The notes under the pieces: model-generated
What the model was told of the DNA's origin: nothing
Database searches by the model: none
What the model saw: only the letters and a program-made list of their open reading frames with translations
Shown: positions 1 through 9,041 of the stretch, piece by piece
How the letters are laid out: each line of letters starts with the position of its first letter
How positions within the stretch are numbered: position 1 is the stretch's first letter
Translations under genes and position numbers: made by a program
Source: Qipengyuania sp. ABI-127-1
GTDB taxonomy: Bacteria > Pseudomonadota > Alphaproteobacteria > Sphingomonadales > Sphingomonadaceae
DNA length: 64,000 nucleotides
Direction: 5' to 3'
Assembly: GCA_022953095.1 (NCBI GenBank)
Contig: JALJCR010000001.1
Coordinates: 372,001-436,000 of the forward strand

Positions 1-2
1 TC

Positions 3-2138
3 GCGATCGAAAACGGCGTCTCGGTGGCAGGGTCGATCAAAGCGACCTCGAAGGACGCGAACGCGACGGCTCTGCAATTCGGAGACGGCGCATCCACCGG
101 CGAGCTGCGCGTCTCCGGGAGTATTTCAGCGGCGCTCGACAAGGGTGCGGATAGCCGCGCGACCGCCATAGCGATCGATCAGGGAGCCAGCCTTCCGTAC
201 CTGCGCAACAGTGGAACGATCAAGGCCACATCCGGCAGCGAGGACGGCACTGCCATTGCCATTGCCGATCAAAGCGGTTCGCTTCGCCTCGTCGAAAACA
301 GCGGCAAGATTGTGGCAACCGGCGCCGAAGCGGGCTCGGGGCGCAATATCGCCATCGACCTGACGAGCGTCACGTCCGGTGCCACGATCCGGCAGACGGC
401 GGTCGGTTCGGGCGTCGAAGCGCCGGTGATCAAGGGCGACATCCGTTTCGGAACCGGCAGCGACCTCCTCCGGATCGACGATGGCGAGATTACCGGCAAT
501 GTGACCTTCGGTTCGGGGCGGGACCGGCTGCTGATGGCGGGAGACGCGAAGTACTCCGGACGCGTGGATTTCGGTGGCCAGGCGGATGAACTGGCCATGG
601 TGGGGACTTCCTCATTCGCCGGGCAAGCGGATTTCGGGGGAGGCGCTGCCTCGGTGGCGCTTTCGGACGACGCCTCGTTCGCCGGACGTTTCTTCAACAG
701 CCAGAACGTCGCAGTGGCAATCGAAGGCGGAACGCTCGACCTCGGCGCACCGACAACGATTGCCTCGCTCGATGTCGGCTCGAAGGGGGTCATTGTCGCC
801 ACCCTGAGCAAGGATGCCGAGAAGGGCAGCGCCATCACTGTCGGCGGGAATGCCAGTTTCGAGGATGGTGCAAAGCTCAAGCTGCGGCTGACCGATATAG
901 CGGATGCCGAAGGCACCTATACCGTGATCCAGGCGGGAAGCCTGACCGGTGCCGATCAACTGACGACCGACAATACGCTCGTTCCCTTCATGTACAAGGC
1001 CGCGCTGGCAGTCGAAGACGCCGCAGGCCGGTTGACCGTCGATATCGAGCGCAAGCTGACCAAGGACCTGGGGCTGAATCGCTCACAGAGCCTTGCCTAT
1101 GACGCGCTTTATACGGCGCTGGCCAAGGACGAGGACATCGCCGGGGTGTTTCTCGCCATTACCGATGAAGCGCTGTTCCGCGCGACAGTGGCTCAGACCC
1201 TGCCGGATCATGCCGGCGGAACTTTCGAAGGTCTAAGTCTCGGCATGCGTAGCTTTGCCCGTCGGCTGGCTGACGGCGACGGGCCTATCGAGCCTACGGG
1301 CAAGCTACGCCTGACATTCGCCGGTGCCGGCTGGGACTCCCGCAAGGATGTCGAGGAAAGCGCCCGCTACGATCTCGATGGGCTCGGGTTCTCGGGAGGC
1401 GCCGAATTGGCCACCGGGATTGGGACAATCGGCGCCAGCGCAAGCTGGCTGTGGAACGGTTACGACAGCGGCCCGGATAACCGCGTTCTCTCCGACACAT
1501 ACGAGGCGGCGCTCTATTGGCGCGGCGACTGGGGTGCATTCTCCTCCTTCGCGCGCGGTTCCTATGGCTTCTCGGATTTCAAGGGCTCGCGTCAGTTTCT
1601 CGGCAAGAATGGCGACGAGAAGATTTCCCGGACCATAGAGCGCAACTGGTCGGGGAATGTGGCGTCGCTCATGGCCGGGGCTTCGGTCGAGGCCGGCACG
1701 CAGTACTTCTTCATGCGGCCTTCGATTATCGTCGATTACATCCGGCTCGACGAAGACGGGTACGAGGAGACCGGCGGGGGCGAGGCGCTGGCTCTTTCCG
1801 TCGAGGACCGCACGAGCGACGAGCTCGGTCTGAATCTGGCGACCGCATTCGGTTTTGACCTGCTCGGCATGAGCCGGGGCGACGATATATGGTTGCGTCT
1901 CGAAGCCGAAGGTGGCTGGCGCGAAATCCTCGCGGGTGAGCTTGGAGGGACGACCGCCCGCTTCGGCGATGGCGACAGTTTCACCCTGCTGCCCGATCAA
2001 CGTTCCAGCGGCTGGTTCGCCCGCTTGCGAGGGTATGGGGGTGACGAGTTTTATACTGTCAGCGGCGAATTGTCGGCCGAGGAGCGCAACGACAAGATAG
2101 GCTACGTATTGCGGGCTTCGATCAACTTCGCTCTTTAG
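3..2138 (+). CDS. Autotransporter beta-barrel domain protein (5' end outside window)
   Basis: The reading frame is open to the left edge, so the N-terminus and any signal peptide lie outside the window; 711 residues are visible. The first ~300 residues are Gly/Ser/Asp/Thr-rich with imperfect repeats of the FGSGRDRLLM and FGGQADELAM kind, typical of a beta-helical passenger. A linker with Lys-Asp-Leu-Gly-Leu-Asn-Arg-Ser follows. The last ~280 residues have alternating aromatic and glycine strands (SASWLWNGY, GAFSSFARGSYGFSDF), as expected for a type Va autotransporter beta-barrel in the outer membrane. The end, ASINFAL, has a Phe two residues from the C-terminus rather than at the very end. 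The passenger's function cannot be told. It is followed by a strong hairpin at 2208-2240. Confidence 0.85.
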   Translation, partial: AIENGVSVAGSIKATSKDANATALQFGDGASTGELRVSGSISAALDKGADSRATAIAIDQGASLPYLRNSGTIKATSGSEDGTAIAIADQSGSLRLVENSGKIVATGAEAGSGRNIAIDLTSVTSGATIRQTAVGSGVEAPVIKGDIRFGTGSDLLRIDDGEITGNVTFGSGRDRLLMAGDAKYSGRVDFGGQADELAMVGTSSFAGQADFGGGAASVALSDDASFAGRFFNSQNVAVAIEGGTLDLGAPTTIASLDVGSKGVIVATLSKDAEKGSAITVGGNASFEDGAKLKLRLTDIADAEGTYTVIQAGSLTGADQLTTDNTLVPFMYKAALAVEDAAGRLTVDIERKLTKDLGLNRSQSLAYDALYTALAKDEDIAGVFLAITDEALFRATVAQTLPDHAGGTFEGLSLGMRSFARRLADGDGPIEPTGKLRLTFAGAGWDSRKDVEESARYDLDGLGFSGGAELATGIGTIGASASWLWNGYDSGPDNRVLSDTYEAALYWRGDWGAFSSFARGSYGFSDFKGSRQFLGKNGDEKISRTIERNWSGNVASLMAGASVEAGTQYFFMRPSIIVDYIRLDEDGYEETGGGEALALSVEDRTSDELGLNLATAFGFDLLGMSRGDDIWLRLEAEGGWREILAGELGGTTARFGDGDSFTLLPDQRSSGWFARLRGYGGDEFYTVSGELSAEERNDKIGYVLRASINFAL

Positions 2139-2207
2139 CGCACCATTTCAAATAGGATCGGCCGGCCTAGTCCCCTCGACGCCCGTACTCGCAGGCCGGT
2201 CGTATCC

Positions 2208-2240
2208 TGGCCCGGACGCTCCCTGAAAGCGTCCGGGCCA
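2208..2240 (+). terminator. Hairpin after the autotransporter gene
   Basis: Perfect 13-bp inverted repeat (TGGCCCGGACGCT, 7-nt loop, AGCGTCCGGGCCA) about 70 bp after the stop codon. There is no clear T-run, so it may be a weak or Rho-assisted terminator, or a 3'-end stabiliser. Another inverted pair, CCGGCCT / AGGCCGG, lies just upstream near 2162-2199. Confidence 0.5.
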
Positions 2241-2388
2241 TTCAGCCTCGCTTGCCCCGGCATGTGGCGCACACGGCGCGCGGTTTTCCTGCGTGGCGGG
2301 GGGGTAATCGATGCGGCAGGCACCGCCTGGGATCGCGAACCGTCGCGTGGATATGGTACTGCGCTAGAATACTATTTCTACAAAGGAA

Positions 2389-3096
2389 CTACCCTTCGGT
2401 CCGCCTGAATCGAAAATACCACACTTCGTGGCCGTAGACTGTGCGCGCCTTGTGTTCGTAGCGTGTTTCGGGCCAGCCGGAGGGGCGGTTTTGCCAGCTC
2501 TTCGGGCCATCGACGACCCATTCGAATTGATCGGTGAAGCGGCGCATCACCATCAGGGCGTGGCGCAGATAGACAGGGTGGTCGGTGCCGAAGCGGAACT
2601 CGCCGCCCGGCTTGAGCTTGTCGGCGATCATGCGAACCGGCCCGTCATTCATCATCCGCCGCTTGGCGTGCTTGTTCTTGGGCCAGGGATCGGGATGGAG
2701 CAGGTAGAGCATCGTCAACGCGCCGTCGGGCACGCGGCGCAGCACTTCCAGCGCATCGCCATGGTGAATGCGCACATTGGCCAGGGTCCGGTCGCGCACA
2801 TGGGTCAGCGCCTGGGCCACTCCGTTGACGAAGGGTTCGGCGCCGATGAAACCGTGATCGGGCAGCATGTCGGCACGCTCGGCCAGATGCTCGCCCCCGC
2901 CGAAGCCGATCTCGAAATGCAGCGGGCGGTCGAAGCCGAACAGCGCTTCGGACGTCACCGGCCCTTCGCTCGGCACCGAGATCTGCGGCAGCAGCTTGTC
3001 GACCAACTCCTGCTGTGCCGCGCGCAGGGGCTTGCCCTGGCTGCGGCCATAAAGCCGGTTGAGCGTGGTCGGATCGCCTTCCTTGAATGCTGACAT
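2389..3096 (-). CDS. trmB: tRNA (guanine-N7-)-methyltransferase
   Basis: TrmB transfers a methyl group from SAM to N7 of G46 in the variable loop of many tRNAs, in the cytoplasm. The 235-residue length is normal for the family. The SAM-binding glycine motif is EIGFGGGEH (about residues 62-70), and the TrmB signature HPDPWPKNKHAKRR lies at about 134-147. The ATG at 3096 is the only sensible start, although no good Shine-Dalgarno precedes it. It lies 19 bp after the TauE/SafE permease gene on the same strand and may be co-transcribed with it. In many alphaproteobacteria trmB sits next to metK; here metK is about 16 kb away. Confidence 0.95.
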   Translation of the reverse strand: MSAFKEGDPTTLNRLYGRSQGKPLRAAQQELVDKLLPQISVPSEGPVTSEALFGFDRPLHFEIGFGGGEHLAERADMLPDHGFIGAEPFVNGVAQALTHVRDRTLANVRIHHGDALEVLRRVPDGALTMLYLLHPDPWPKNKHAKRRMMNDGPVRMIADKLKPGGEFRFGTDHPVYLRHALMVMRRFTDQFEWVVDGPKSWQNRPSGWPETRYEHKARTVYGHEVWYFRFRRTEG

Positions 3097-3115
3097 GCGG
3101 CGCGCCGTAGCGCCA

Positions 3116-3880
3116 TCATCCCCATGTCGTCCAGATGCCGTAGGCGCTGGTGACGCTCAGCGCGATCCCGACCAGGATCAGCATCAGCTTGGGGCTGAAA
3201 TGCTTCGCCGCCAGTGCCCCGAAGGGTGCCGCGGCGATCCCGCCGATGATCAGGCCCAGCGTTGGCCCGGCAATATGCGATATGCCCAGATGATAGGCGA
3301 AGCTGGCCGAGATAGAGAGTGTCAGGAAGAATTCGACCGAATTGACCGTGCCGACGACCTTGCGTGGTTCGGCTCCCTGGACCAGCAGGTTGGACGTCAC
3401 CACCGGGCCCCAGCCGCCACCACCGGCGGAATCGAGGAACCCGCCTACAAGGCCCAGCGGCGCTACATATTTGGCCTGACGCAGCTTGGGCGGGTAGAGC
3501 AGGCCGCGCACGAGCAGCCACAGGCCGATACCAGCGAGATAGAGCAACACGAAGGGCTTGATCGTATCGCCATCGATCGATGCCAGAACGTAGCTCCCGA
3601 TCAGCCCGCCGATGATGCCGGTTATCAACAGCCGGAAGAACAGGGCTTTGTCGATATTGCCGCTGAGCAAATGGCTGATGCCCGAGGTCGCAGTGGTAAA
3701 GCATTCGACGAGATGAACGCGCTGCGAGGCCAGCGCGGGGGGCACCCCCAGCAGGCCGACCATAAGCGTATTCGTGATGACGCCAAAGGCCATGCCCAGC
3801 GCGCCGTCGACCATCTGGGCCGCAAAACCGATCAGGATGAAGGGAGCAATCACCCCCAGATCGATACCGAACACCTCCAT
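3116..3880 (-). CDS. TauE/SafE-family sulfite exporter-like permease
   Basis: Integral inner-membrane protein of 254 residues with about eight hydrophobic segments and the two internally related halves of the TauE/SafE (former DUF81) family. Visible family features are the glycine-rich QMVDGALGMAFG near the N-terminus and its counterpart GGFLDSAGGGGWGPV in the second half. Members export sulfite, sulfoacetate or other organosulfur anions, but the substrate cannot be told here and no sulfur genes are adjacent. The ATG at 3880 is chosen because AAAGG precedes it; a GTG at 3919 would add 13 polar residues that do not look like a membrane-protein start. It is followed by trmB. Confidence 0.85.
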   Translation of the reverse strand: MEVFGIDLGVIAPFILIGFAAQMVDGALGMAFGVITNTLMVGLLGVPPALASQRVHLVECFTTATSGISHLLSGNIDKALFFRLLITGIIGGLIGSYVLASIDGDTIKPFVLLYLAGIGLWLLVRGLLYPPKLRQAKYVAPLGLVGGFLDSAGGGGWGPVVTSNLLVQGAEPRKVVGTVNSVEFFLTLSISASFAYHLGISHIAGPTLGLIIGGIAAAPFGALAAKHFSPKLMLILVGIALSVTSAYGIWTTWG

Positions 3881-4010
3881 GATCGGGGGCTCGCCTTTCG
3901 CAATTGTCGCTGACGGCACTTACTGCGCTTCGCCGAGCCGGGCGAGATAGAAAATCTCTGCCGGGCTGCGGGGTTGAAGCGGTGTTGCGGGAACGGCTAG
4001 GCGGCAGGGC

Positions 4011-5225
4011 ATGGAAGGACTTCTCGACGATTATTCCGATCTCGCCCTGTGGCTGCAGTCGCTGATTGCTCTCGCGGGCCTCGCGGTTGTCGCGCTGGCG
4101 GTGAACTGGCTGATCAAGCGCGTTCTGCTGCGCGCTGCCGCACCCTATCTCGACAAGCGCAGCGACACTGTGGATCGCTCGGTCGCGTGGCTCGCCACCG
4201 TGATTCCGCTGCTGATCGTATCGCGCGGGATTGCCGTGGTGCCCAATCTGCCGACGGAGATCGTGACGGTCACGGTCAATGTGGTGAAGGCGCTGATCGT
4301 GCTGTCCGTGGCCATGGCGATCAGCTGGGCGCTCAATTACGCGAACGAGCTCTATGCGCGCCGTCCCGAAGCCCGCAGCCGCCCGATCAAGGGCTATGTC
4401 CAGGTGGTGAAGATCGCCGTGTTCTGCGGTGCGACGATCCTGATGATCGCGGTGCTGATCGAACAGTCGCCGCTGCTGCTTCTGTCCGGTCTCGGCGCCA
4501 TGGCAGCGGTATTGCTGCTGGTTTTCAAGGATACGATCCTCAGTCTGGTGGCCAGCGTTCAGCTCACCAGCAACGACATGCTGCGCGTGGGCGACTGGAT
4601 CGAAATGCCGAGCATGAATGCCGATGGCGATGTGGTCGACATCGCGCTGCACACGGTCAAGGTGCAGAATTTCGACAAGACCATCACCACCATTCCGACA
4701 CACCGGCTCATTTCCGATGCCTATCGCAACTGGCGCGGGATGAGCGAAAGCGGCGGCAGGCGGATCAAGCGGGCGCTGGTGATCGACCAGAACGCGGTTC
4801 GTTTCCTGAGCGGGGATGAAGTTGCCGGGCTCAGGCGTTTCCGGCTGCTCGACGAGTACCTCGCCAGAAAAGAGGCCGAGATAGCGGAGTGGAACCGCCA
4901 CGAACTGTCCAGCGATTACGACGAAATCAATGCCCGCCGCATCACCAATATCGGCACGCTGCGCGCCTATGTGATCGCCTATCTCAAAAGTCATCCGCGT
5001 ATCGCGGGCGGGGGGTTCACGCTGATGGTGCGTCAGCTTCCCCCGGGGCCGCAGGGCCTGCCGCTAGAGATCTACTGTTTCACCGATACGGTCGACTGGG
5101 GCGAATATGAATCGATCCAGGCCGACATCTTCGACCATCTGATTGCGATCCTGCCCGAATTCGGATTGCGCATTTTCCAGGAACCCAGCGGCCTGGACTT
5201 CGCGCGTATGGCGCAGCACACATAG
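4011..5225 (+). CDS. MscS-family mechanosensitive channel, YbdG type
   Basis: Inner-membrane small-conductance mechanosensitive channel, 404 residues, close to the ~415 of E. coli YbdG. Five or so hydrophobic segments fill residues 10-190. The MscS pore and beta-domain region follows, with FKDTILSLVASVQLTSNDML and VGDWIEMPSMNADGDVVDI, wording characteristic of the YbdG subgroup, then HTVKVQNFDKTITTIPTHRL. The C-terminal cytoplasmic cage is complete. Such channels open under hypo-osmotic shock to release small solutes. It is divergent from the TauE permease and convergent with ctrA. It is one of three MscS-family genes in this window and the only one of the YbdG type. Confidence 0.9.
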   Translation: MEGLLDDYSDLALWLQSLIALAGLAVVALAVNWLIKRVLLRAAAPYLDKRSDTVDRSVAWLATVIPLLIVSRGIAVVPNLPTEIVTVTVNVVKALIVLSVAMAISWALNYANELYARRPEARSRPIKGYVQVVKIAVFCGATILMIAVLIEQSPLLLLSGLGAMAAVLLLVFKDTILSLVASVQLTSNDMLRVGDWIEMPSMNADGDVVDIALHTVKVQNFDKTITTIPTHRLISDAYRNWRGMSESGGRRIKRALVIDQNAVRFLSGDEVAGLRRFRLLDEYLARKEAEIAEWNRHELSSDYDEINARRITNIGTLRAYVIAYLKSHPRIAGGGFTLMVRQLPPGPQGLPLEIYCFTDTVDWGEYESIQADIFDHLIAILPEFGLRIFQEPSGLDFARMAQHT

Positions 5226-5255
5226 AAAACGCCCGGCAGCCGAAGCTCCGGGCGT
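5226..5255 (-). terminator. Rho-independent terminator of ctrA
   Basis: Inverted repeat ACGCCCGG / CCGGGCGT. Read on the minus strand it is followed by TTTTCTAT, so it fits termination of ctrA (stop at 5286) better than of the channel gene on the plus strand. Confidence 0.65.
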
Positions 5256-5285
5256 CTCTCGCTGTCCCGTCCAGGGGGGAAGGGG

Positions 5286-5981
5286 TCAGGCCGCCTCGGC
5301 CTCCTCGTTCGGATCGCGCAGCACGTAACCGCGCCCCCAAACGGTTTCGATATAGTTCTCGCCGCCACATGCATGGCTGAGCTTCTTGCGCAGCTTGCAG
5401 ATAAAGACGTCGATGATCTTGAGTTCGGGTTCGTCCATGCCGCCATAAAGGTGGTTGAGGAACATTTCCTTGGTCAGCGTGGTGCCCTTGCGGAGCGAAA
5501 GCAGCTCCAGCATCGCATATTCCTTGCCGGTCAGGTGGACGCGGGCGCCGTCGACCTCGACGGTTTTCGCATCGAGGTTTACCGCCAGCTTGCCGGTACG
5601 GATGACCGACTGGCTGTGGCCCTTCGAACGGCGGACCACGGCATGGATGCGGGCGACCAGTTCTTCGCGATGGAAAGGCTTGGTCACGTAATCGTCGGCA
5701 CCGAAGCCGAACGAACGAATTTTGGAGTCCATTTCGGCAATACCCGAAAGGATCAATACCGGGGTTTGCACCTTGGCGACGCGGAGCTTCTTGAGCACGT
5801 CATACCCATGCATGTCGGGCAGGTTCAGATCGAGCAGGATGATATCGTAATCATACAGCTTGCCGAGATCCAAGCCTTCCTCGCCGAGGTCGGTCGAGTA
5901 GACGTTGAAGCCTTCGGTCGTGAGCATGAGCTCGATTGCCTTGGCGGTGGTCGGCTCGTCTTCGATCAGCAGTACACGCAT
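5286..5981 (-). CDS. ctrA: Cell-cycle response regulator CtrA
   Basis: OmpR-type response regulator of 231 residues that controls cell cycle, motility and other functions in alphaproteobacteria. It binds TTAA-N7-TTAA boxes when phosphorylated through the CckA-ChpT relay. The receiver domain (1-120) has the acidic pocket ED at 7-8, the phospho-acceptor Asp51 in [19 protein letters not shown], and Lys101 in VTKPF. The winged-helix domain (130-225) contains [12 protein letters not shown] and the recognition region ending in [13 protein letters not shown]. The C-terminus, NEEAEAA, includes the Ala-Ala ending that ClpXP recognises in Caulobacter CtrA. It follows rpoN on the same strand but has its own 142-bp upstream region with a CtrA-like box, so autoregulation is likely. 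Confidence 0.97.
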   Translation of the reverse strand: MRVLLIEDEPTTAKAIELMLTTEGFNVYSTDLGEEGLDLGKLYDYDIILLDLNLPDMHGYDVLKKLRVAKVQTPVLILSGIAEMDSKIRSFGFGADDYVTKPFHREELVARIHAVVRRSKGHSQSVIRTGKLAVNLDAKTVEVDGARVHLTGKEYAMLELLSLRKGTTLTKEMFLNHLYGGMDEPELKIIDVFICKLRKKLSHACGGENYIETVWGRGYVLRDPNEEAEAA

Positions 5982-6123
5982 CGGAACTCCCCTGAATGGT
6001 CCCTAGTGTCGTTTGGTAACGCCCCGGAAAGAGGTGTTGCCCTGTATTAACCACAACACATGTGAACGGAAAAGGTTAACGCGGGGTAAATATCGTTAAC
6101 TTTTCCCGGCGATCATCCGTGCC
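5982..6123 (-). promoter_or_regulatory. ctrA upstream region with CtrA-like box
   Basis: This AT-rich stretch between rpoN and ctrA contains TTAA-N7-TAAA at 6076-6090, one base off the CtrA consensus TTAA-N7-TTAA. Further TTAA half-sites lie at 6047-6050 and 6096-6099, the latter within GTTAAC. That the box mediates autoregulation is inferred from Caulobacter and relatives, where ctrA promoters carry such sites. Confidence 0.5.
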
Positions 6124-7584
6124 TCACAAGGCGCGCAGCTTCTTTTCGCGCCGACGTTGGGCGCTGGACCCGATGCCGATCGCCTCGCGATATTTGGCCA
6201 CCGTGCGGCGCGCCAGATCGTACCCCTCGCCATTGAGCAGATCGGCGAGCTTCTGATCGGACAGCACTTTTTTGGGATCTTCCGCGTCGCACAAAGCCTT
6301 GATGCGCGCCTTGATCGCTTCGCTGCTCGCGCCTTCGCCATCGGCGGCGGCGACCCCGCTGGTGAAGAAATATTTCAGCTCGAAGGTTCCGCGAGGGCAC
6401 GACAGATATTTGTTGCTGGTGACGCGGCTGACCGTGCTTTCGTGCATCTCTATCTTCTCGGCCACGTCGCGCAGGGTCAGCGGGCGCATGGCGGTAACCC
6501 CTTTGCGAAAGAAGCCTTCCTGCCTCTTTACGATTTCGGCTGCGGTTTTCAGGATCGTCTTCTGGCGCTGGTCCAGCGCGCGGATCAGCCAGTCGGCTTC
6601 GCCGAGCTGTTCGTTGAGCCAGCTTTGCGAGGCCTTGTCGCGTGCGCCGCTTTTGAGTTCGAGATAGTATTCGCGATTGACCACCAGACGCGGGAGGCTC
6701 GCCTCGTTGATGCGGATGTCCCAGCCTTGCGCACTCGGCGTAATCAGCACGTCGGGCACGATCGCCGATTCGGTGCCGCCGCCGAAGGCCAGCCCCGGCT
6801 TGGGATCGTAACCGCGCAGTTCGGCGAGCATGTCGGTGAAGTCCTCGTCATCGACTTCGCACATGCGCTTCAGCCGGGCGATATCGCCCTTCACCACCAG
6901 GTCGAGATTGTCGATCAGCCTCGCCATGCAGGGATCGTATCGGTCCGCCTCCTTGGCCTGCAGCGCCAGACATTCGGCCAGCGTTCGTGCGCCAACGCCG
7001 GTCGGATCGAGCGACTGCACCGCCTCCAATGCGCGTTCGGCTTCGGCCAGCGGCACACCCAGCTCCTCGGCGATCTGGAGCAGGTCGGTGGGCAGATACC
7101 CCGCCTCGTCCAGTTCCCCGACAATCCGCATGGCGATCAGCGCCTCGCGTGAATCGCGCGCCACCGCACCGACCTGTTCGGTCAAATGATCGGCCAGCGT
7201 CGGTCCCGTGGCGGAGCGGTTTTCGAGATCGGGCAATTCACCGCCGGCCATGCCGATATCGGCGCGGCTCCAGTCGCCGGCTTCCGCGTACGCCATATCG
7301 CCCGGCGCGGCCTCGGGATCGATGGCGTGGTCGGCGACGTCGAGTGCATTCTCGCCGCCGAATTCCGTCGCGCTATCGGGCTCGGTGTCACCCGTTGGGG
7401 GCTCTTCGCCAGCCTCCCGGCCGACCTCTCCCATTTCCAGCAGCGGATTGGCATCGAGCGCTTCGGCGACGAAGGTTTCGATTTCCAGATTGGACAGCGC
7501 CAGCAGCTTGATCGCCTGCTGGAGCTGCGGAGTCATCACCAGCGATTGAGTCTGCCGGAGGTCCAGCCTTGGGCTAAGCGCCAT
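6124..7584 (-). CDS. rpoN: RNA polymerase sigma-54 factor
   Basis: Sigma-54 directs RNA polymerase to -24/-12 promoters and needs AAA+ enhancer-binding activators. The 486-residue protein has the Gln-rich region I (RQTQSLVMTPQLQQAIKLL, residues 10-28), an acidic region II, the core-binding domain, the HTH region (TLRDVAEKIEMHESTVSR), and the RpoN box ARRTVAKYREA near residues 458-468. It sits 26 bp downstream of lptB on the same strand, a common proteobacterial arrangement. The hpf and ptsN genes that often follow rpoN are absent; ctrA follows instead. Confidence 0.97.
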   Translation of the reverse strand: MALSPRLDLRQTQSLVMTPQLQQAIKLLALSNLEIETFVAEALDANPLLEMGEVGREAGEEPPTGDTEPDSATEFGGENALDVADHAIDPEAAPGDMAYAEAGDWSRADIGMAGGELPDLENRSATGPTLADHLTEQVGAVARDSREALIAMRIVGELDEAGYLPTDLLQIAEELGVPLAEAERALEAVQSLDPTGVGARTLAECLALQAKEADRYDPCMARLIDNLDLVVKGDIARLKRMCEVDDEDFTDMLAELRGYDPKPGLAFGGGTESAIVPDVLITPSAQGWDIRINEASLPRLVVNREYYLELKSGARDKASQSWLNEQLGEADWLIRALDQRQKTILKTAAEIVKRQEGFFRKGVTAMRPLTLRDVAEKIEMHESTVSRVTSNKYLSCPRGTFELKYFFTSGVAAADGEGASSEAIKARIKALCDAEDPKKVLSDQKLADLLNGEGYDLARRTVAKYREAIGIGSSAQRRREKKLRAL

Positions 7585-7610
7585 GGGTCAATTCCGGGCG
7601 CGCCTGCGCG

Positions 7611-8396
7611 TCACAGAGTGAATCCCTCGCCGAGATAGAGGCGGCGCACATTTTCATCCGCCACCAGCGCTTCGGGTGTACCGGCAAACAACACCTGGCC
7701 ACCATAGATGATGCAGGCCCGATCGACGATCTCCAGCGTTTCGCGCACATTGTGGTCGGTGATCAGCACACCGATACCGCGCGTTCTGAGGTCTTTCACC
7801 AAATCGCGGATGTCGCTGATCGACAGGGGATCGATTCCGGCAAAAGGCTCGTCGAGAAGCATGATAGAGGGCTTCGCAGCCAGTGCCCGCGCGATCTCGC
7901 AGCGGCGTCGCTCGCCGCCGGACAGCGCCATGGCCGGACTCGCCCGCAACCGCGCGAGACCGAATTCGTCGAGCAAACGCTCGAGCTCCTGCGCGCGCGT
8001 GTCTGGATCGGGCTCGACCATTTCGAGCACGCAATTGATGTTCTGCTCGACCGTCATCCCGCGAAAAATGCTGGTTTCCTGCGGCAAATAGCCGAGCCCC
8101 AGGATCGCGCGGCGATACATCGGCAGATTGGTCACATCTTCGCCATCCATGAGGATACGTCCGGCATCCGGCCGCACCAGCCCCATGATCGAATAGAAGC
8201 ATGTCGTCTTGCCCGCCCCGTTCGGCCCGAGCAGGCCGAGAACCTCTCCCTTGCCGACGCTGAGGGAAATATCCGTCAGTACGGCGCGCTTGTCGTAGCT
8301 CTTGGCAATGGAGATAACTTCGAGCCCGCCCTGCGGAATGGGCGGGGCGGCATCATGCACTGCGGCATTGTCCGAGCTTAATCCGATATCGGCCAT
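7611..8396 (-). CDS. lptB: LPS export ABC transporter ATP-binding protein LptB
   Basis: ATPase of the LptB2FGC complex that extracts LPS from the inner membrane. The ATG at 8396 gives 262 residues, with about 20 extra N-terminal residues compared with the ~240 of E. coli. It shows Walker A GPNGAGKTT, the Q-loop in GYLPQETSIFRGMTVEQN, the signature ALSGGERRRCEIARAL, Walker B IMLLDEPFAGIDP, and the H-loop ITDHNVRET; the wording is specific to LptB. An upstream in-frame extension reaches 8639, but it is Arg/Cys-rich and not convincing. It precedes rpoN by 26 bp. The usual lptC/lptA genes are not adjacent, because the upstream neighbour is divergent. Confidence 0.95.
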   Translation of the reverse strand: MADIGLSSDNAAVHDAAPPIPQGGLEVISIAKSYDKRAVLTDISLSVGKGEVLGLLGPNGAGKTTCFYSIMGLVRPDAGRILMDGEDVTNLPMYRRAILGLGYLPQETSIFRGMTVEQNINCVLEMVEPDPDTRAQELERLLDEFGLARLRASPAMALSGGERRRCEIARALAAKPSIMLLDEPFAGIDPLSISDIRDLVKDLRTRGIGVLITDHNVRETLEIVDRACIIYGGQVLFAGTPEALVADENVRRLYLGEGFTL

Positions 8397-8593
8397 GCAC
8401 GGCGACATAGCACGCGAACCGGGCGTGAAAACCCCACGGCCTTGCCTTTTTCGACGAACTGGCAGGATTCGTGCATAGGCGCCGTCGCCCGGCGCTTTCC
8501 CACATCCCGTTGCCCGTTTGCGCAGGATTGCTTGCCAGCGGGCGGCATTTTTGAAACAATGCGATTCGGGCAGGAGAAACAGGGAGAGGCGCA

Positions 8594-8968
8594 GTGAACA
8601 AGGCGCTCGACGAAAACGATTTCGCAGGTGGTCGCTCATCCGCTCGCAAGCGTGATTGGCGCAAGGCGATGAGCGACAATGTGGCGCTCGCCCTGCTGGT
8701 CTATACCGCGTTGCAGATTTTCGTAACGGTTCATGCGATGAAGCAGGGATCGTCCTCGATCATGCCCTATCTCGCCCTCGTGGTTCTCGTCGCCGGCATC
8801 ATTCCCGCCTGTCGCTGGTTCGAACGGCGCTGGATCGGCCTGAGCGACGAAGAGGCCGCCGAAATCGGTCTGAAGCCGGCCTTCCGCCGCGACCAACTGC
8901 TCCTGTGGGCATTGGCGATCGGTTTGCCCTTCGCCCTCACGACTTTCTTCAACATCATCTTCGCCTGA
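8594..8968 (+). CDS. Small integral membrane protein of unknown function
   Basis: 124 residues starting at GTG 8594, with GGGAGAGG a few bases upstream as Shine-Dalgarno. A basic N-terminal tail of about 26 residues is followed by three hydrophobic segments (about 30-46, 57-74, 105-122), separated by a polar loop ERRWIGLSDEEAAEIGLKPAFRRD. I do not recognise a named family. It lies between divergent lptB and co-directional pmbA, so it may be transcribed together with pmbA. Confidence 0.7.
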   Translation: MNKALDENDFAGGRSSARKRDWRKAMSDNVALALLVYTALQIFVTVHAMKQGSSSIMPYLALVVLVAGIIPACRWFERRWIGLSDEEAAEIGLKPAFRRDQLLLWALAIGLPFALTTFFNIIFA

Positions 8969-9041
8969 TTTTCGCGGCAGTTGCCAGCACTGCGGCCCGC
9001 GCCTACCTCGCGCGGATGATGACCTTTTTCGGCAATCGCCC

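Noticed and set aside
2955..4994. A 679-codon minus-strand frame across the TauE permease and channel genes
   Set aside because: Covers two clear genes in other frames and has the composition of a shadow frame.
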